From positions 1 to 64,000 of the forward strand of contig NZ_JHXW01000004.1 of the NCBI RefSeq assembly GCF_000622245.1: 64,000 nucleotides of DNA, written 5' to 3'. The position numbers and the translations under genes were made by a program. The notes under the pieces were generated by a model that was given only the letters and a program-made list of their open reading frames with translations, had not been told where the DNA came from and made no database searches. Positions 26,187-35,508 of the stretch are shown here, one piece after another. The DNA comes from Fusobacterium perfoetens ATCC 29250 (GTDB lineage Bacteria; Fusobacteriota; Fusobacteriia; Fusobacteriales; Fusobacteriaceae). The first letter of the stretch is position 1, and each line of letters starts with the position of its first letter.

Positions 26187-28106
26187 ATGAAGTTTGAAAA
26201 TCTATTAAATGAAAATTTAATATTACTTGATTTAGATTTACAAAAGAAAGAAGAAATAATAGAAAAATTAGTAGAAAAATTATATGAAAATGAGGGTATT
26301 ACTTCTAAAGAAAACTTTTTTAAAGCTGTAATGAAAAGAGAATCAATTTCCCCAACAGGATTAGAAGAAGGATTAGCAATACCTCATGGAAAAGATGAAA
26401 GTGTAATAAAACCTATGATAGCTGTTGCTAGATTAAAACATCCTATAAAAACTTGGGAATCTGTAGATGAAGATAATGAAGTTAATATGATATTTTTAAT
26501 TGCAATCCCTAAAAAAGAAGAAGGAGATAGTCACATAGAAGTGTTAAGTAAATTAACAACTTCTTTTATGAAAGAAGGATTTATTACTAAATTACAAGAA
26601 GCCAAAACTAAAAAAGAAATGTTAGAAATAATATATTCTGTTGAAGATAATGAAAAAGAAGAAAAAATTGAATTATCAGAAGAAAGTAAATTTGTTATAG
26701 CTATAACTGCTTGTGCTACAGGAATAGCTCATACATATTTAGCTGCTGAAGCTTTAGAAAAAGCTGCTAGAGAACTAGGAATTAGAATCCATGTTGAAAA
26801 ACAAGGAGCAAAAGGAATAGAAAATAGATTAACTAGAGAAATGATAGAAAAAGCTGAAGTTGTTATTTTTTCTACTGATGTTTCTGTGAAAGAAATAGAG
26901 AGATTTATTGGAAAAAAATACCTTCAAACAAGAGTGGCTGTTCCTTTAAAAGCTGGTAAAGAAGTTATAAATAAAGCTCTTGCTTCTCCAGACGGAATTG
27001 TAGAAGCTGTAGTTAATAAAAAAGAAGAAATAAAAAAAATTGAAGAAAAAATAATTAGTTTCTCAGAAATTAAAAGAGCATTTTTAACTGGTATATCTTA
27101 TATGTTACCTCTAGTTGTTGCTGGAGCTGTTATTATGGGACTTGCTAGAATTGGAGCTTCTTTTTATGGAATTGGAGATATTTGGATGGCAAATTATGGT
27201 ATATCTGATAATTTAATAATAAGATTTTTACACACTATAGATAGTCTTGGAGGAAAAACTTTAGGACTTATGTTACCTTTTATTGGAGGATATGTGGCTT
27301 TTGCTATTGGAGATAGAGTTGCCATTGCTCCTGGATTTGTTGGAGGAGTTTTAGCTAGTGAATTTAATAGTGGTTTTATAGGAGCTCTTATAGCTGGTAT
27401 TATAGCTGGATATACAGTAAAAATAACCCTAAAAAAAATAAAACTTCCTAAATTTGCTTCTGGTATGACATCTATTTTTATCGCTCCTGTTTTAGGAGTT
27501 TTAATTACAGGACTTATTTTATTATATTTAATAGGTGACCCTGTTTCTGCAATAAATAAAGGACTTGAAGAATGGTTAAAAGGAATGAGTGGCTCAAATA
27601 AAGTTCTTCTTGCTGCCATTGTAGGAGGAATGATGGGATTTGATTTAGGAGGTCCTGTTAATAAAGCTGCTTTAACAACAGCTTTAGCTTTAGTAGTTTC
27701 TGGAATTACTACTCCAAATACTGCTGCTATGATAGGAATTGTTGTTCCACCATTAGGTTTAGGATTAGCTACCATTATTGGTAAGAAAAAATACAATAAA
27801 TCTTTACAAGAAGCTGGAAAATCTGCAATTTTAATGGGACTTGTTGGAGTAACAGAAGGAGCTATTCCTTTTGCTATAGAATCTCCATTTCTTGTAATTA
27901 CAACTACTGTTTTAGGTTCTAGTCTTTCAGCAGCAATGGCAGTATTTTTAGGAGTTGATAATCCTCTTCCAATTTCTGGATTTTATGGTTGGTTTGCAGT
28001 TTATAAGTGGCATCTTTATATTTTATCTATCTTTGTAGGAGCTCTTTTTATAGCTATTGTTAATATTCTAATTAGAAAAAATATCTCAGAAGAGGTGGTA
28101 AAATAA
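26187..28106 (+). CDS. PTS fructose-family transporter subunit EIIABC
   Basis: The 639-residue protein carries all three domains: EIIA (1-150, phosphorylatable His67 in AIPHGKD), EIIB (about 167-265, active Cys176 in ITACATGIAHTYLAA) and EIIC (about 288-635, many hydrophobic spans with FDLGGPVNKAA and TEGAIPFAIESP). This is the fructose/mannitol-type fusion order A-B-C. The linked GH13 enzyme, two bases downstream, suggests that the transported sugar is an alpha-glucoside rather than fructose. AAGGAGG lies before the start. Confidence 0.93.
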   Translation: MKFENLLNENLILLDLDLQKKEEIIEKLVEKLYENEGITSKENFFKAVMKRESISPTGLEEGLAIPHGKDESVIKPMIAVARLKHPIKTWESVDEDNEVNMIFLIAIPKKEEGDSHIEVLSKLTTSFMKEGFITKLQEAKTKKEMLEIIYSVEDNEKEEKIELSEESKFVIAITACATGIAHTYLAAEALEKAARELGIRIHVEKQGAKGIENRLTREMIEKAEVVIFSTDVSVKEIERFIGKKYLQTRVAVPLKAGKEVINKALASPDGIVEAVVNKKEEIKKIEEKIISFSEIKRAFLTGISYMLPLVVAGAVIMGLARIGASFYGIGDIWMANYGISDNLIIRFLHTIDSLGGKTLGLMLPFIGGYVAFAIGDRVAIAPGFVGGVLASEFNSGFIGALIAGIIAGYTVKITLKKIKLPKFASGMTSIFIAPVLGVLITGLILLYLIGDPVSAINKGLEEWLKGMSGSNKVLLAAIVGGMMGFDLGGPVNKAALTTALALVVSGITTPNTAAMIGIVVPPLGLGLATIIGKKKYNKSLQEAGKSAILMGLVGVTEGAIPFAIESPFLVITTTVLGSSLSAAMAVFLGVDNPLPISGFYGWFAVYKWHLYILSIFVGALFIAIVNILIRKNISEEVVK

Positions 28107-28107
28107 T

Positions 28108-29751
28108 ATGAGTTTTAAAAATAAAGTTGTTTATCAAATTTATCCAAAATCTTTTTACGATTCTAATAATGATGGAATTGGAGATTTAAAAGGTATTACT
28201 AAAAAACTAAAATATTTAAATTTTTTAGGAATTGATTACATTTGGATAACTCCATTTTTCGTTTCACCTCAAAGGGATAATGGTTATGATGTAGCTGATT
28301 ATTATAATATTGACCCTCTTTATGGAACTATGGAAGATTTAGATGAATTAATCTTAGAAGCTTCAAAATATGGAATTAAATTAATGCTCGACATGGTTTT
28401 TAATCATACTTCTACAGAACATATTTGGTTTAAACAAGCAATTCAAGGAAATAAAAAATATCAAAATTATTATTTTTTTAAAAAGTCTATTGATAATAAA
28501 CTTCCTACAAATTGGGTTTCTAAATTTGGAGGAAATACTTGGGAATATTGTAAAGAACTTGATATGTATTATTTACATCTTTTTGATAAAACACAAGCCG
28601 ACTTAAATTGGGAAAATCCTGAGGTTAGAAAAGAAATGACAAAAATTGTAAATTTTTGGATAAATAAAGGTATTGAAGGATTTAGATTTGATGTAGTTAA
28701 TTTAATTTCAAAGCCTCAAATTTTTAAAGATGATTTCATTGGAGATGGAAGAAGATTTTATACTGATGGACCTAATATTCATTCTTATTTAAAAGAATTG
28801 AATAAAAATTCTTTTGGAAAATTAAAAAATATAGTTACAGTTGGAGAAATGTCATCAACAACTATAGAAAATTGTTATAAATATTCTGGAGAAAAAGAAA
28901 ATGAATTATCTATGGTATTTAGCTTTCATCATTTAAAAATTGATTATAAAAACAAAAATAAATGGGAACTTCAAGAAGCAGACTTTGAAGAACTAAAAGA
29001 AATTCTTAATACTTGGCAATTAGGAATGCAAAAAAATAATGCTTGGAATGCTCTCTTCTGGTGTAATCATGACCAACCAAGAATAGTTTCTAGATTAGGT
29101 GACGATAAAATTTATTGGAAAAAATCAGCAAAAATGTTAGCTACTATGATACATTGTTTAAGAGGAACTCCTTATATTTATCAAGGTGAAGAAATAGGAA
29201 TGACTAATACTTATTTTGAGACTATAAATGATTTCAAAGATATTGAATCTTTAAATTATTATGATATTTTTCTAAAAGAAGGAAAATCTCCAGAAGAAGC
29301 ATTAAAAATTATTCAAGAAAGGTCACGTGATAATGGAAGAACTCCTATGCAATGGAATAATAAAAATTTTGGCGGGTTCAGTAATATAATTCCTTGGATA
29401 AATCCAATTAAAAATTTTAAACAAATAAATGTTGAAAATCAAATAAATGATTGTGATAGTATTTTACATTATTATAAAAAATTAATTCAACTAAGAAAAA
29501 ATTATCTTCCTATTAGTGAAGGAGAATTTATTCCAGTTATAACAGAAAAAGATATTTATATTTATAAAAGAAAATATAATTCTGAAGAAATATTAGTTAT
29601 TTTAAATTATAAAAATAAAAAAGAGATAACTTTACCTAAAGAAGAAATTGAAAAAAATTATTCTTGTATACTTTCTAATAATAATATTATAAAGCTTACT
29701 TCTAAATTAACTTTAGAACCTTTTGATACTTTTGTTTTTTATAAAAAATAA
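28108..29751 (+). CDS. GH13 alpha-glucosidase, trehalose-6-phosphate hydrolase-like
   Basis: The 547-residue protein is a GH13 enzyme. VVYQIYPKSFYDSNNDGIGDL opens the TIM barrel; the nucleophile Asp is in GFRFDVVN (near 194), the acid/base Glu in TVGEMSST (near 247) and the third acid in WCNHDQPR (near 318). GDGRRFYTDGPNIHSYL and GEMSST are typical of TreC, which splits trehalose 6-phosphate into glucose and glucose 6-phosphate. Its PTS partner is of the fructose family instead of the TreB type, so another phosphorylated alpha-glucoside is possible. Confidence 0.85.
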   Translation: MSFKNKVVYQIYPKSFYDSNNDGIGDLKGITKKLKYLNFLGIDYIWITPFFVSPQRDNGYDVADYYNIDPLYGTMEDLDELILEASKYGIKLMLDMVFNHTSTEHIWFKQAIQGNKKYQNYYFFKKSIDNKLPTNWVSKFGGNTWEYCKELDMYYLHLFDKTQADLNWENPEVRKEMTKIVNFWINKGIEGFRFDVVNLISKPQIFKDDFIGDGRRFYTDGPNIHSYLKELNKNSFGKLKNIVTVGEMSSTTIENCYKYSGEKENELSMVFSFHHLKIDYKNKNKWELQEADFEELKEILNTWQLGMQKNNAWNALFWCNHDQPRIVSRLGDDKIYWKKSAKMLATMIHCLRGTPYIYQGEEIGMTNTYFETINDFKDIESLNYYDIFLKEGKSPEEALKIIQERSRDNGRTPMQWNNKNFGGFSNIIPWINPIKNFKQINVENQINDCDSILHYYKKLIQLRKNYLPISEGEFIPVITEKDIYIYKRKYNSEEILVILNYKNKKEITLPKEEIEKNYSCILSNNNIIKLTSKLTLEPFDTFVFYKK

Positions 29752-29804
29752 GATAAAAAAATTCTTTCTTTTATCAATTAAAATTGATAAAAATTTAGTT
29801 AATA

Positions 29805-29858
29805 TAAGTGTTATAAATTGATAATTTTTAATCATTAATTTATGACACTTTTTTTTTA
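29805..29858 (+). terminator. Terminator after the PTS/GH13 operon
   Basis: AAGTGTTATAAATT (29806-29819) pairs with AATTTATGACACTT (ending 29850), followed by eight T. Confidence 0.85.
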
Positions 29859-29944
29859 TTGTCTGAAATAAAATTTTATTAATTTTTCTTTTTTATTTAT
29901 TTTTTACTAATTTGAAAATCTCCTTATTTTTTTAAAAAGAAAAA

Positions 29945-29976
29945 AAGCTGAAAGGATTAATAATCCTTTCAGCAAT
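29945..29976 (-). terminator. Terminator after rplS
   Basis: GCTGAAAGGATT (29947-29958) pairs perfectly with AATCCTTTCAGC (29962-29973); on the minus strand a T-run follows. Confidence 0.88.
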
Positions 29977-30024
29977 TTTTTCAATTTAAAGCCATTTAAA
30001 TTTATAATAGCTCTTCTTTTTCTA

Positions 30025-30375
30025 CTACTTTCTAAGTTCTTTGATTCTTGCTTTTTTACCAGAAAGTCCTCTTAAGTAGTAAAGTTTAGATCTTCTTACT
30101 CTTCCTACTTTAACAACTTCTATTTTATCTATCATTGGAGAGTTTAAAGGTATTATTCTTTCTACTCCAATTCCGTCTACTACTTTTCTTACTGTACAAG
30201 ATTTAGCAATTCCAGAACCAGCTACTCTGATTACAGTTCCTTGGAATAATTGTACTCTTTCTTTGTTTCCTTCTACAACTTTGTAGTAAACTCCTACTGT
30301 ATCTCCTGCTTTAAATTGAGGGATATCAGTTCTTAGATAATTTTGCTCAACAAGAGCGATTAATTTTTCTTTCAT
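30025..30375 (-). CDS. rplS: 50S ribosomal protein L19
   Basis: The 116-residue protein matches L19: [50 protein letters not shown] and [17 protein letters not shown]. It sits at the subunit interface of the ribosome. AGGGAGG precedes the start, a strong terminator follows. The usual partners rpsP-rimM-trmD are not adjacent. Confidence 0.98.
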   Translation of the reverse strand: MKEKLIALVEQNYLRTDIPQFKAGDTVGVYYKVVEGNKERVQLFQGTVIRVAGSGIAKSCTVRKVVDGIGVERIIPLNSPMIDKIEVVKVGRVRRSKLYYLRGLSGKKARIKELRK

Positions 30376-30514
30376 TTATAAATCCTCCCTTTAGATATTC
30401 ATAATAATTTTTATAATTTTCAGCGGAATATCTAGTTATTAACTTTGTTATTTTATCATAAAAAACCAAATTTGTCAATACACAAGACTCTTTATTTTTA
30501 TCTATATATTCCTT

Positions 30515-31474
30515 TTATTTCCATATATTTTTTTCTTTATAATATCTTATAGCTCCTTCATGAAAGGGTATTTCTACATTTTTTGAATAATTTTCTAATG
30601 AAACATTTCTTTTTACTGAGATATGAGTTTCTTTAATTCTATCTAAATTTTCAAAAAAAGCTTTTGTTATATCATAAACCACATCTTCAGATAAATTCCC
30701 ATCAACTAATAATAAATTTTGTACAGCAACAGTTTTTACTGATTTATCAATATTATAATCATTTTTAGAAATAATTCCTCTAAAGAAAAAAGGCCATTTT
30801 TTCTTTAGATTTTTATATCCCTCATCACTAATTTCAACAAAACTTATAGGAACTTCATTAGCTAAATTATAGATTATTTCATTAGGTATTGTATTTGTCA
30901 AAAAAATTGCATCTAAAAGATTACTTTTTAATTGTTCTATAATTTCACCAGGAGTTGAATATATTATATCACTATCCTTATAATTCATATTATGAATTTC
31001 ATATAATAATCTTGCATTTAATTCTACTCCAGAGTTATATATTCCAATTCCTATTCTCTTCCCTTTTAAATCTTCAAAAGTTTTTATTCCTGAATCTCTC
31101 AAAGTTACTATTTGAGTAAAATTTGGATGTAATCCTGTAATACATTTCAAATTTTTCATAGGACCCTTTATTTTATAAGCACCTACTCCATTATATGCTT
31201 GATGGACAGAGTCCGACATAGATATAGCCATCTCCACTTTTTTAAAATATAAAAAATCTATATTTTCTCCAGAACCAGCTGTAGATTGAGCAGAAGAATT
31301 ATACCCTGCTTCTTTTATAACCTCTGCAATTACAACTCCTGTTGGATAAAAAACTCCATCAATTGGTCCTGTTCCAATACTTATAAAAGGTTTCTTTTCT
31401 TCACTATATCCAATTAAATTAAATATTAAAATTAATATACCTATTATCAATTTTTTATTATAAATTATATTCAT
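30515..31474 (-). CDS. TAXI family substrate-binding protein
   Basis: The 319-residue protein has an N-terminal signal sequence (about 23 residues) and then SIGTGPIDGVFYPTGVVIAEVI, the opening signature of TAXI-type TRAP binding proteins. QSTAGSGENIDFL and GIGIYNSGVELNARL are also family-like. TAXI proteins deliver solutes to TRAP permeases. No TRAP membrane subunit lies in this cluster. The gene overlaps the response regulator by 17 nt and follows the sensor kinase, so it may be a sensor accessory. The ligand is unknown. Confidence 0.85.
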   Translation of the reverse strand: MNIIYNKKLIIGILILIFNLIGYSEEKKPFISIGTGPIDGVFYPTGVVIAEVIKEAGYNSSAQSTAGSGENIDFLYFKKVEMAISMSDSVHQAYNGVGAYKIKGPMKNLKCITGLHPNFTQIVTLRDSGIKTFEDLKGKRIGIGIYNSGVELNARLLYEIHNMNYKDSDIIYSTPGEIIEQLKSNLLDAIFLTNTIPNEIIYNLANEVPISFVEISDEGYKNLKKKWPFFFRGIISKNDYNIDKSVKTVAVQNLLLVDGNLSEDVVYDITKAFFENLDRIKETHISVKRNVSLENYSKNVEIPFHEGAIRYYKEKNIWK

Positions 31475-32810
31475 TTATTTTATTCCTTAATCCTCTTTCA
31501 CTAATTCCAAGCATATCAGCAGTTTTTTTTCTATGTCCATTATTTTTCTTTAAAACAACTTCAATTAAAAGTTTTTCTACTTCTTTTAAGGTCATTGCTG
31601 TTAAATCTTTTCCTTCTATTGTATATCCCTTATCTTTATTAAATCTTTCTATAAAATTACTAGGTAATGAATCTTTTTCTATAACTTCCTTTTGAGTCAA
31701 TAAAACTCCACATTCTATAATATTTGATAGTTCTCTTACATTCCCTGGATAATCATATTCTAATAAGAGTTTTTCTACTTCTTTACTTATTCCTTTAACA
31801 TTTTTTGACATTTCTTTATTAGAAATATTTATAAAATGATTAAATAAAAGTGGTAAATCTTCTTTTCTATCTTTTAATGGAGGAATTTTTAATTCTATAA
31901 CATTTAATCTAAAATATAAATCCTTTCTAAAAGTTCCCTCTTCTACCATTTTTCTTAAATCTTTATTTGTAGCAGCTATAATTCTAACATCTATATCTAT
32001 TGGTTCATTTGCTCCTAAAGGAATAAAACTTTTTTCTTGAATAACTCTTAATAATTTTGATTGAAGATTAAGACTCATATCTCCTATTTCATCTAAGAAA
32101 ATTGTTCCTTTATTAGCATATTGAAATTTTCCAATTTTATCAGATATAGCATTTGTAAAAGTTCCTTTTTTATGTCCAAAAAATTCTTCTTCTAATAACC
32201 CTTCTGGTATAGCAGCACAGTTTACCTCTACAAATTTATTATTTTTTCTCTTTCCAGAAAAATGAATAGCCCTAGCTACTAACTCTTTCCCTGTTCCACT
32301 TTCTCCTGTAATCATAACACTAGTTTCTACATCTTTTAATTTTTCAATTAAATTAAAGATTTTTTTCATTCCTTCACTTTTTCCAATTATTCCCCCATAT
32401 TGATATTTATTTTGTAATTCTTTATTAAGATATTGAATCTCTTCTGTCATTCCTTGATATTCTAGAGCTTTCCCTATAACTATATACAATTCTTCTAAAT
32501 TCATTGGTTTTGTTAAATATGTATAAGCCCCTTTTTTCATTGCCTCAACAGAAGATAATATAGACCCATAAGCTGTCATAACTATTACTATAACTTCTTT
32601 ATTTATTTCTTTTATTCTTCCTAAAACTTCTAATCCATCTACATCTCCAATTTTTAAATCTAACAGAACTAAATTTATATTTTTATTTTTTATAATTTCT
32701 AATCCTTCATCTGGATTTAATGTAGAATATACTTTATATTTATCTTCTAAAGCAAAAGTTAAAGAAGAACAAATTCCTATTTCATCATCTATTATAAGTA
32801 TATTTTTCAA
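31458..32810 (-). CDS. NtrC-family response regulator (receiver, AAA+, Fis HTH)
   Basis: The 450-residue protein has a receiver domain (1-118, phospho-Asp in VLLDLKIGDVDG near 52), an AAA+ domain (about 140-375, Walker A GESGTGKE, Walker B TIFLDEIGDM) and a C-terminal Fis-type HTH (KTADMLGISERGLRNKI). It starts at a TTG overlapping the TGA of the kinase gene, with GAGGTGA upstream. The sigma-54 contact loop, normally GAFTGA, reads GTFTNA here. The pair with the upstream kinase is a two-component system; targets are unknown. Confidence 0.93.
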   Translation of the reverse strand: MKNILIIDDEIGICSSLTFALEDKYKVYSTLNPDEGLEIIKNKNINLVLLDLKIGDVDGLEVLGRIKEINKEVIVIVMTAYGSILSSVEAMKKGAYTYLTKPMNLEELYIVIGKALEYQGMTEEIQYLNKELQNKYQYGGIIGKSEGMKKIFNLIEKLKDVETSVMITGESGTGKELVARAIHFSGKRKNNKFVEVNCAAIPEGLLEEEFFGHKKGTFTNAISDKIGKFQYANKGTIFLDEIGDMSLNLQSKLLRVIQEKSFIPLGANEPIDIDVRIIAATNKDLRKMVEEGTFRKDLYFRLNVIELKIPPLKDRKEDLPLLFNHFINISNKEMSKNVKGISKEVEKLLLEYDYPGNVRELSNIIECGVLLTQKEVIEKDSLPSNFIERFNKDKGYTIEGKDLTAMTLKEVEKLLIEVVLKKNNGHRKKTADMLGISERGLRNKINEYNL

Positions 32811-34807
32811 TTCATCACCTCAAAAACAATTGTAAATTTTGAATATTTTTCCTTTTTACTTTCAACATATAGTTGTCCATTATTTTTTTCTATTAATTGT
32901 TTAGATAAAGATAAACCTAATCCTGTCCCTTTACTTTTAGTTGTATAGAAAACTTCAAAAATATTTACTAATTCTTCTTTTGTCATTCCTATTCCTTCAT
33001 CTAAAATTTCTATGATAACATAATTTTCTGCTATATAACCACTAATTTTTATTTTTAATTCCTCTTCTAATTTCAATTTTTCTCTTTTTTCTTTAATAGC
33101 ATCAATAGCATTTAAAAGTAAATTTATTATAACTTGCTTTATTTGTCCTGCATCACCTTTAGTTGTAAGTTTATCCAATACATTTAATTCTAATTTTATT
33201 TTATTTTTATTCAAAGTAGGTTTCAATAAAATAATTGAAGAATTTATAATTTCATATATATTTATAATATTTATTAGATTCTGTTTTGGTCTTACATAAT
33301 CTATTAAATTCTCTATTAATTTATTTACTCTCTCTACCTCTTTAGGAACTATAGTCACTAATTGCTCTCTGAATTTTTCATTATCTTTCTTAAGAGGAAG
33401 TAATTCTATATAAGTTTTTATTGCAGTCATTGGATTTCTTATTTCATGAGCTATTCCTGCTATTATAGTAGTTATAGCTGCATCTTTTTCTTTTCTCATT
33501 ATTTTATCTTTATATCTTTTTTCTTCTGTAAATTCTTCCATTGTTAAAAAAACACCAATATTATTTTTTTGATAATCTAATAAAGGATACAAAGTATATC
33601 TATAATATTCTTCTTTCTCTTTATTTGATACTTTTATTTCCCTAGTGATATGAGCTTTATTTTTAAATATAGTTTCTTCAAAAATCCCATTTCCTAATAT
33701 TTTTTCCATTATTGGATAATTATAAAAAGTTTTTCCTTTAAAATCACCATTAGGACAAAATAAATTAATAGCATTTTTATTCATAAAAGTTATTCTTTTA
33801 TATCTATCTAAAATAGTTATGCATCTAGGACTACTTTCACAAATTATACTATTTAACTCATTATTGTTTCTAATTTCTATAATTTTTTTCTCTAATTCTT
33901 CATTACTTTTTCTAAGTTCAGAAGTTTTTTCTTTTACTACTTTTTTTAATTGAAAATTTAAAAAAGAAATTATTAGTAAAATAAATACTAAAAAAATAAC
34001 TACTATTGATATAGTTTTTAATTTTTTTAACATTTCTTTTTCTCTTTCTAATTCAGCTTCTTTATTCCATTTTAAAAATAATTTTTCATATTCACCATTT
34101 ATTTTTAAATTTTTAATCTCTTCATTTAATACTTTTAAAAGTTTTTCATTTATATATGAAACTCCAATATAATAACTTACAGGAGCTGTATAACTATTAA
34201 CTATCTCATATTTACTTTTAAATTCATCAGTTAAAAGCATATACTCTGCAATTTCCTTAACTCCAATTATAAAATCCGCTCTATTTAATTTTAAAAGTTC
34301 ATAAAGAGATTTTTGGTCAAAAACAATATTAAAATTTATTTTTTTCATTGTTTTTAAATAATTGTATTCTGAAGAATCTTTTTCTACTCCAACTAAAAAA
34401 TTAGAGTTTCCAAATCCTTCTTTTAATTTTTTTATTTTATTTTTAGGTGCAACTATACAAACAGTATAATCACCTATACTTTCTGTATGTCTATATCTAT
34501 TTTCTAATTCTTTTTCAAATCTAATTCCTAAAATAAGGTCTACTTCTCTTTTTTTTAATTTTTCTAAAGATTTATTTTTATCCATTTGAATAAATTTAAA
34601 ATCTATATTACATTTTTCTCCTATTAAATTCAATAAATCTATATTAAATCCTTTTATTTCTCCATCTTCTATAAATTGTAAAGGTGGCTGTTTTCCCTCT
34701 ACAGCCACAATATATTTTTCTTTTTCTTGATTATCTTCTTTTTCTATCAAAACTGCATTTATCAAAATAGAATAAAAAAAGAAAATAAAAATTATTGTTT
34801 TTTTCAT
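32807..34807 (-). CDS. Hybrid sensor histidine kinase with periplasmic SBP_bac_3-like domain
   Basis: The 666-residue protein has a signal peptide (1-20), a type 3 amino-acid-binding-protein-like periplasmic domain (about 30-248, with GFNIDLLNLIGEKCNIDF), one membrane span (about 264-285), a coiled coil, a PAS domain (about 312-430), a HisKA domain with the phospho-His in GIAHEIRNPMTAIKTY, and a HATPase domain with LLNAIDAI, DEGIGM and GTGLGLS. The architecture is BvgS-like but without receiver. It likely senses an amino acid or related acid directly and phosphorylates the adjacent NtrC-type regulator, whose TTG start overlaps its stop. Confidence 0.92.
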   Translation of the reverse strand: MKKTIIFIFFFYSILINAVLIEKEDNQEKEKYIVAVEGKQPPLQFIEDGEIKGFNIDLLNLIGEKCNIDFKFIQMDKNKSLEKLKKREVDLILGIRFEKELENRYRHTESIGDYTVCIVAPKNKIKKLKEGFGNSNFLVGVEKDSSEYNYLKTMKKINFNIVFDQKSLYELLKLNRADFIIGVKEIAEYMLLTDEFKSKYEIVNSYTAPVSYYIGVSYINEKLLKVLNEEIKNLKINGEYEKLFLKWNKEAELEREKEMLKKLKTISIVVIFLVFILLIISFLNFQLKKVVKEKTSELRKSNEELEKKIIEIRNNNELNSIICESSPRCITILDRYKRITFMNKNAINLFCPNGDFKGKTFYNYPIMEKILGNGIFEETIFKNKAHITREIKVSNKEKEEYYRYTLYPLLDYQKNNIGVFLTMEEFTEEKRYKDKIMRKEKDAAITTIIAGIAHEIRNPMTAIKTYIELLPLKKDNEKFREQLVTIVPKEVERVNKLIENLIDYVRPKQNLINIINIYEIINSSIILLKPTLNKNKIKLELNVLDKLTTKGDAGQIKQVIINLLLNAIDAIKEKREKLKLEEELKIKISGYIAENYVIIEILDEGIGMTKEELVNIFEVFYTTKSKGTGLGLSLSKQLIEKNNGQLYVESKKEKYSKFTIVFEVMN

Positions 34808-34877
34808 TATTTTTCCCCTAAAATTAATTATCTAATTAGTTCATTATATAATATAGTATAATTTTTGTCAAAATTAT

Positions 34878-34906
34878 AAAAAGGGAATTAAAAAATTCCC
34901 TTTTTA
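34878..34906 (-). terminator. Terminator after the C_GCAxxG_C_C gene
   Basis: AAAAAGGGAATT (34878-34889) pairs with AATTCCCTTTTT (34894-34905), with a T-run on the minus strand. Confidence 0.85.
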
Positions 34907-34909
34907 ATA

Positions 34910-35311
34910 CTATTTTTTATATTCTGGAGCTACCTCTTCTATAAATTTTTCAAAAACATCAGATGCAATTTCTACAGTTTTCCAACATCTTTCTTTTTCT
35001 GTTTTATATCTTATTTTCAATTCATCACACACACTTGTTTCTAATTCTTTTTCATAATCTTCTATTAATTTTGTACATACTTGATGAAATGGTTCTTTCT
35101 CCATATGTACCATAACTCCTAATATAGCCAACGCTCCTGTTAAAGCTCCACAAGTTCTACCACAACCCATTCCACCACCAAAAGCTGTTACGACTTCTCT
35201 CATTTTTTCATTTAATCCTAAATTATAATACTCATTACTTGCTAAAAATATACTCTCAGCACAATTATATGATTTTTCTAAATAATATTTTTTTGCTATA
35301 TCTTTTAACAT
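34910..35311 (-). CDS. C_GCAxxG_C_C family protein
   Basis: The 133-residue protein shows the family's conserved cysteine layout: YNCAES near 17, GGGMGCGRTCGALTGA near 47-62, then two more cysteines near 80 and 115 (KERCWKTV). The family is a putative redox or metal-binding protein of unknown function, common in anaerobes. It has its own ribosome site and terminator; it stands between the AGCS symporter and the sensor kinase gene. Confidence 0.88.
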   Translation of the reverse strand: MLKDIAKKYYLEKSYNCAESIFLASNEYYNLGLNEKMREVVTAFGGGMGCGRTCGALTGALAILGVMVHMEKEPFHQVCTKLIEDYEKELETSVCDELKIRYKTEKERCWKTVEIASDVFEKFIEEVAPEYKK

Positions 35312-35467
35312 ATTTCCTCCCTATTTTTTATAAATTATAACATATTTTTATAAAATAGAAAAAAATATCTAAAAAATTATATTTTAACAAATTATTTTTA
35401 TAAAAAAATAATTTAACTTATTAAAAAATATAGAAAATTTTTTAATTAATTTTTATTTCTAATATAA

Positions 35468-35500
35468 AAAAGGTTATTGTAAAATTCTACAATAACCTAA
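35468..35500 (-). terminator. Terminator after the AGCS symporter
   Basis: AGGTTATTGTA (35471-35481) pairs with TACAATAACCT (35488-35498); minus-strand T-run follows. Confidence 0.88.
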
Positions 35501-35508
35501 AAATTTAC

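Noticed and set aside
27194-27796. 200-codon frame antisense to the PTS EIIC domain
   Set aside because: Low-complexity shadow of the glycine/alanine-rich membrane domain; no start site.
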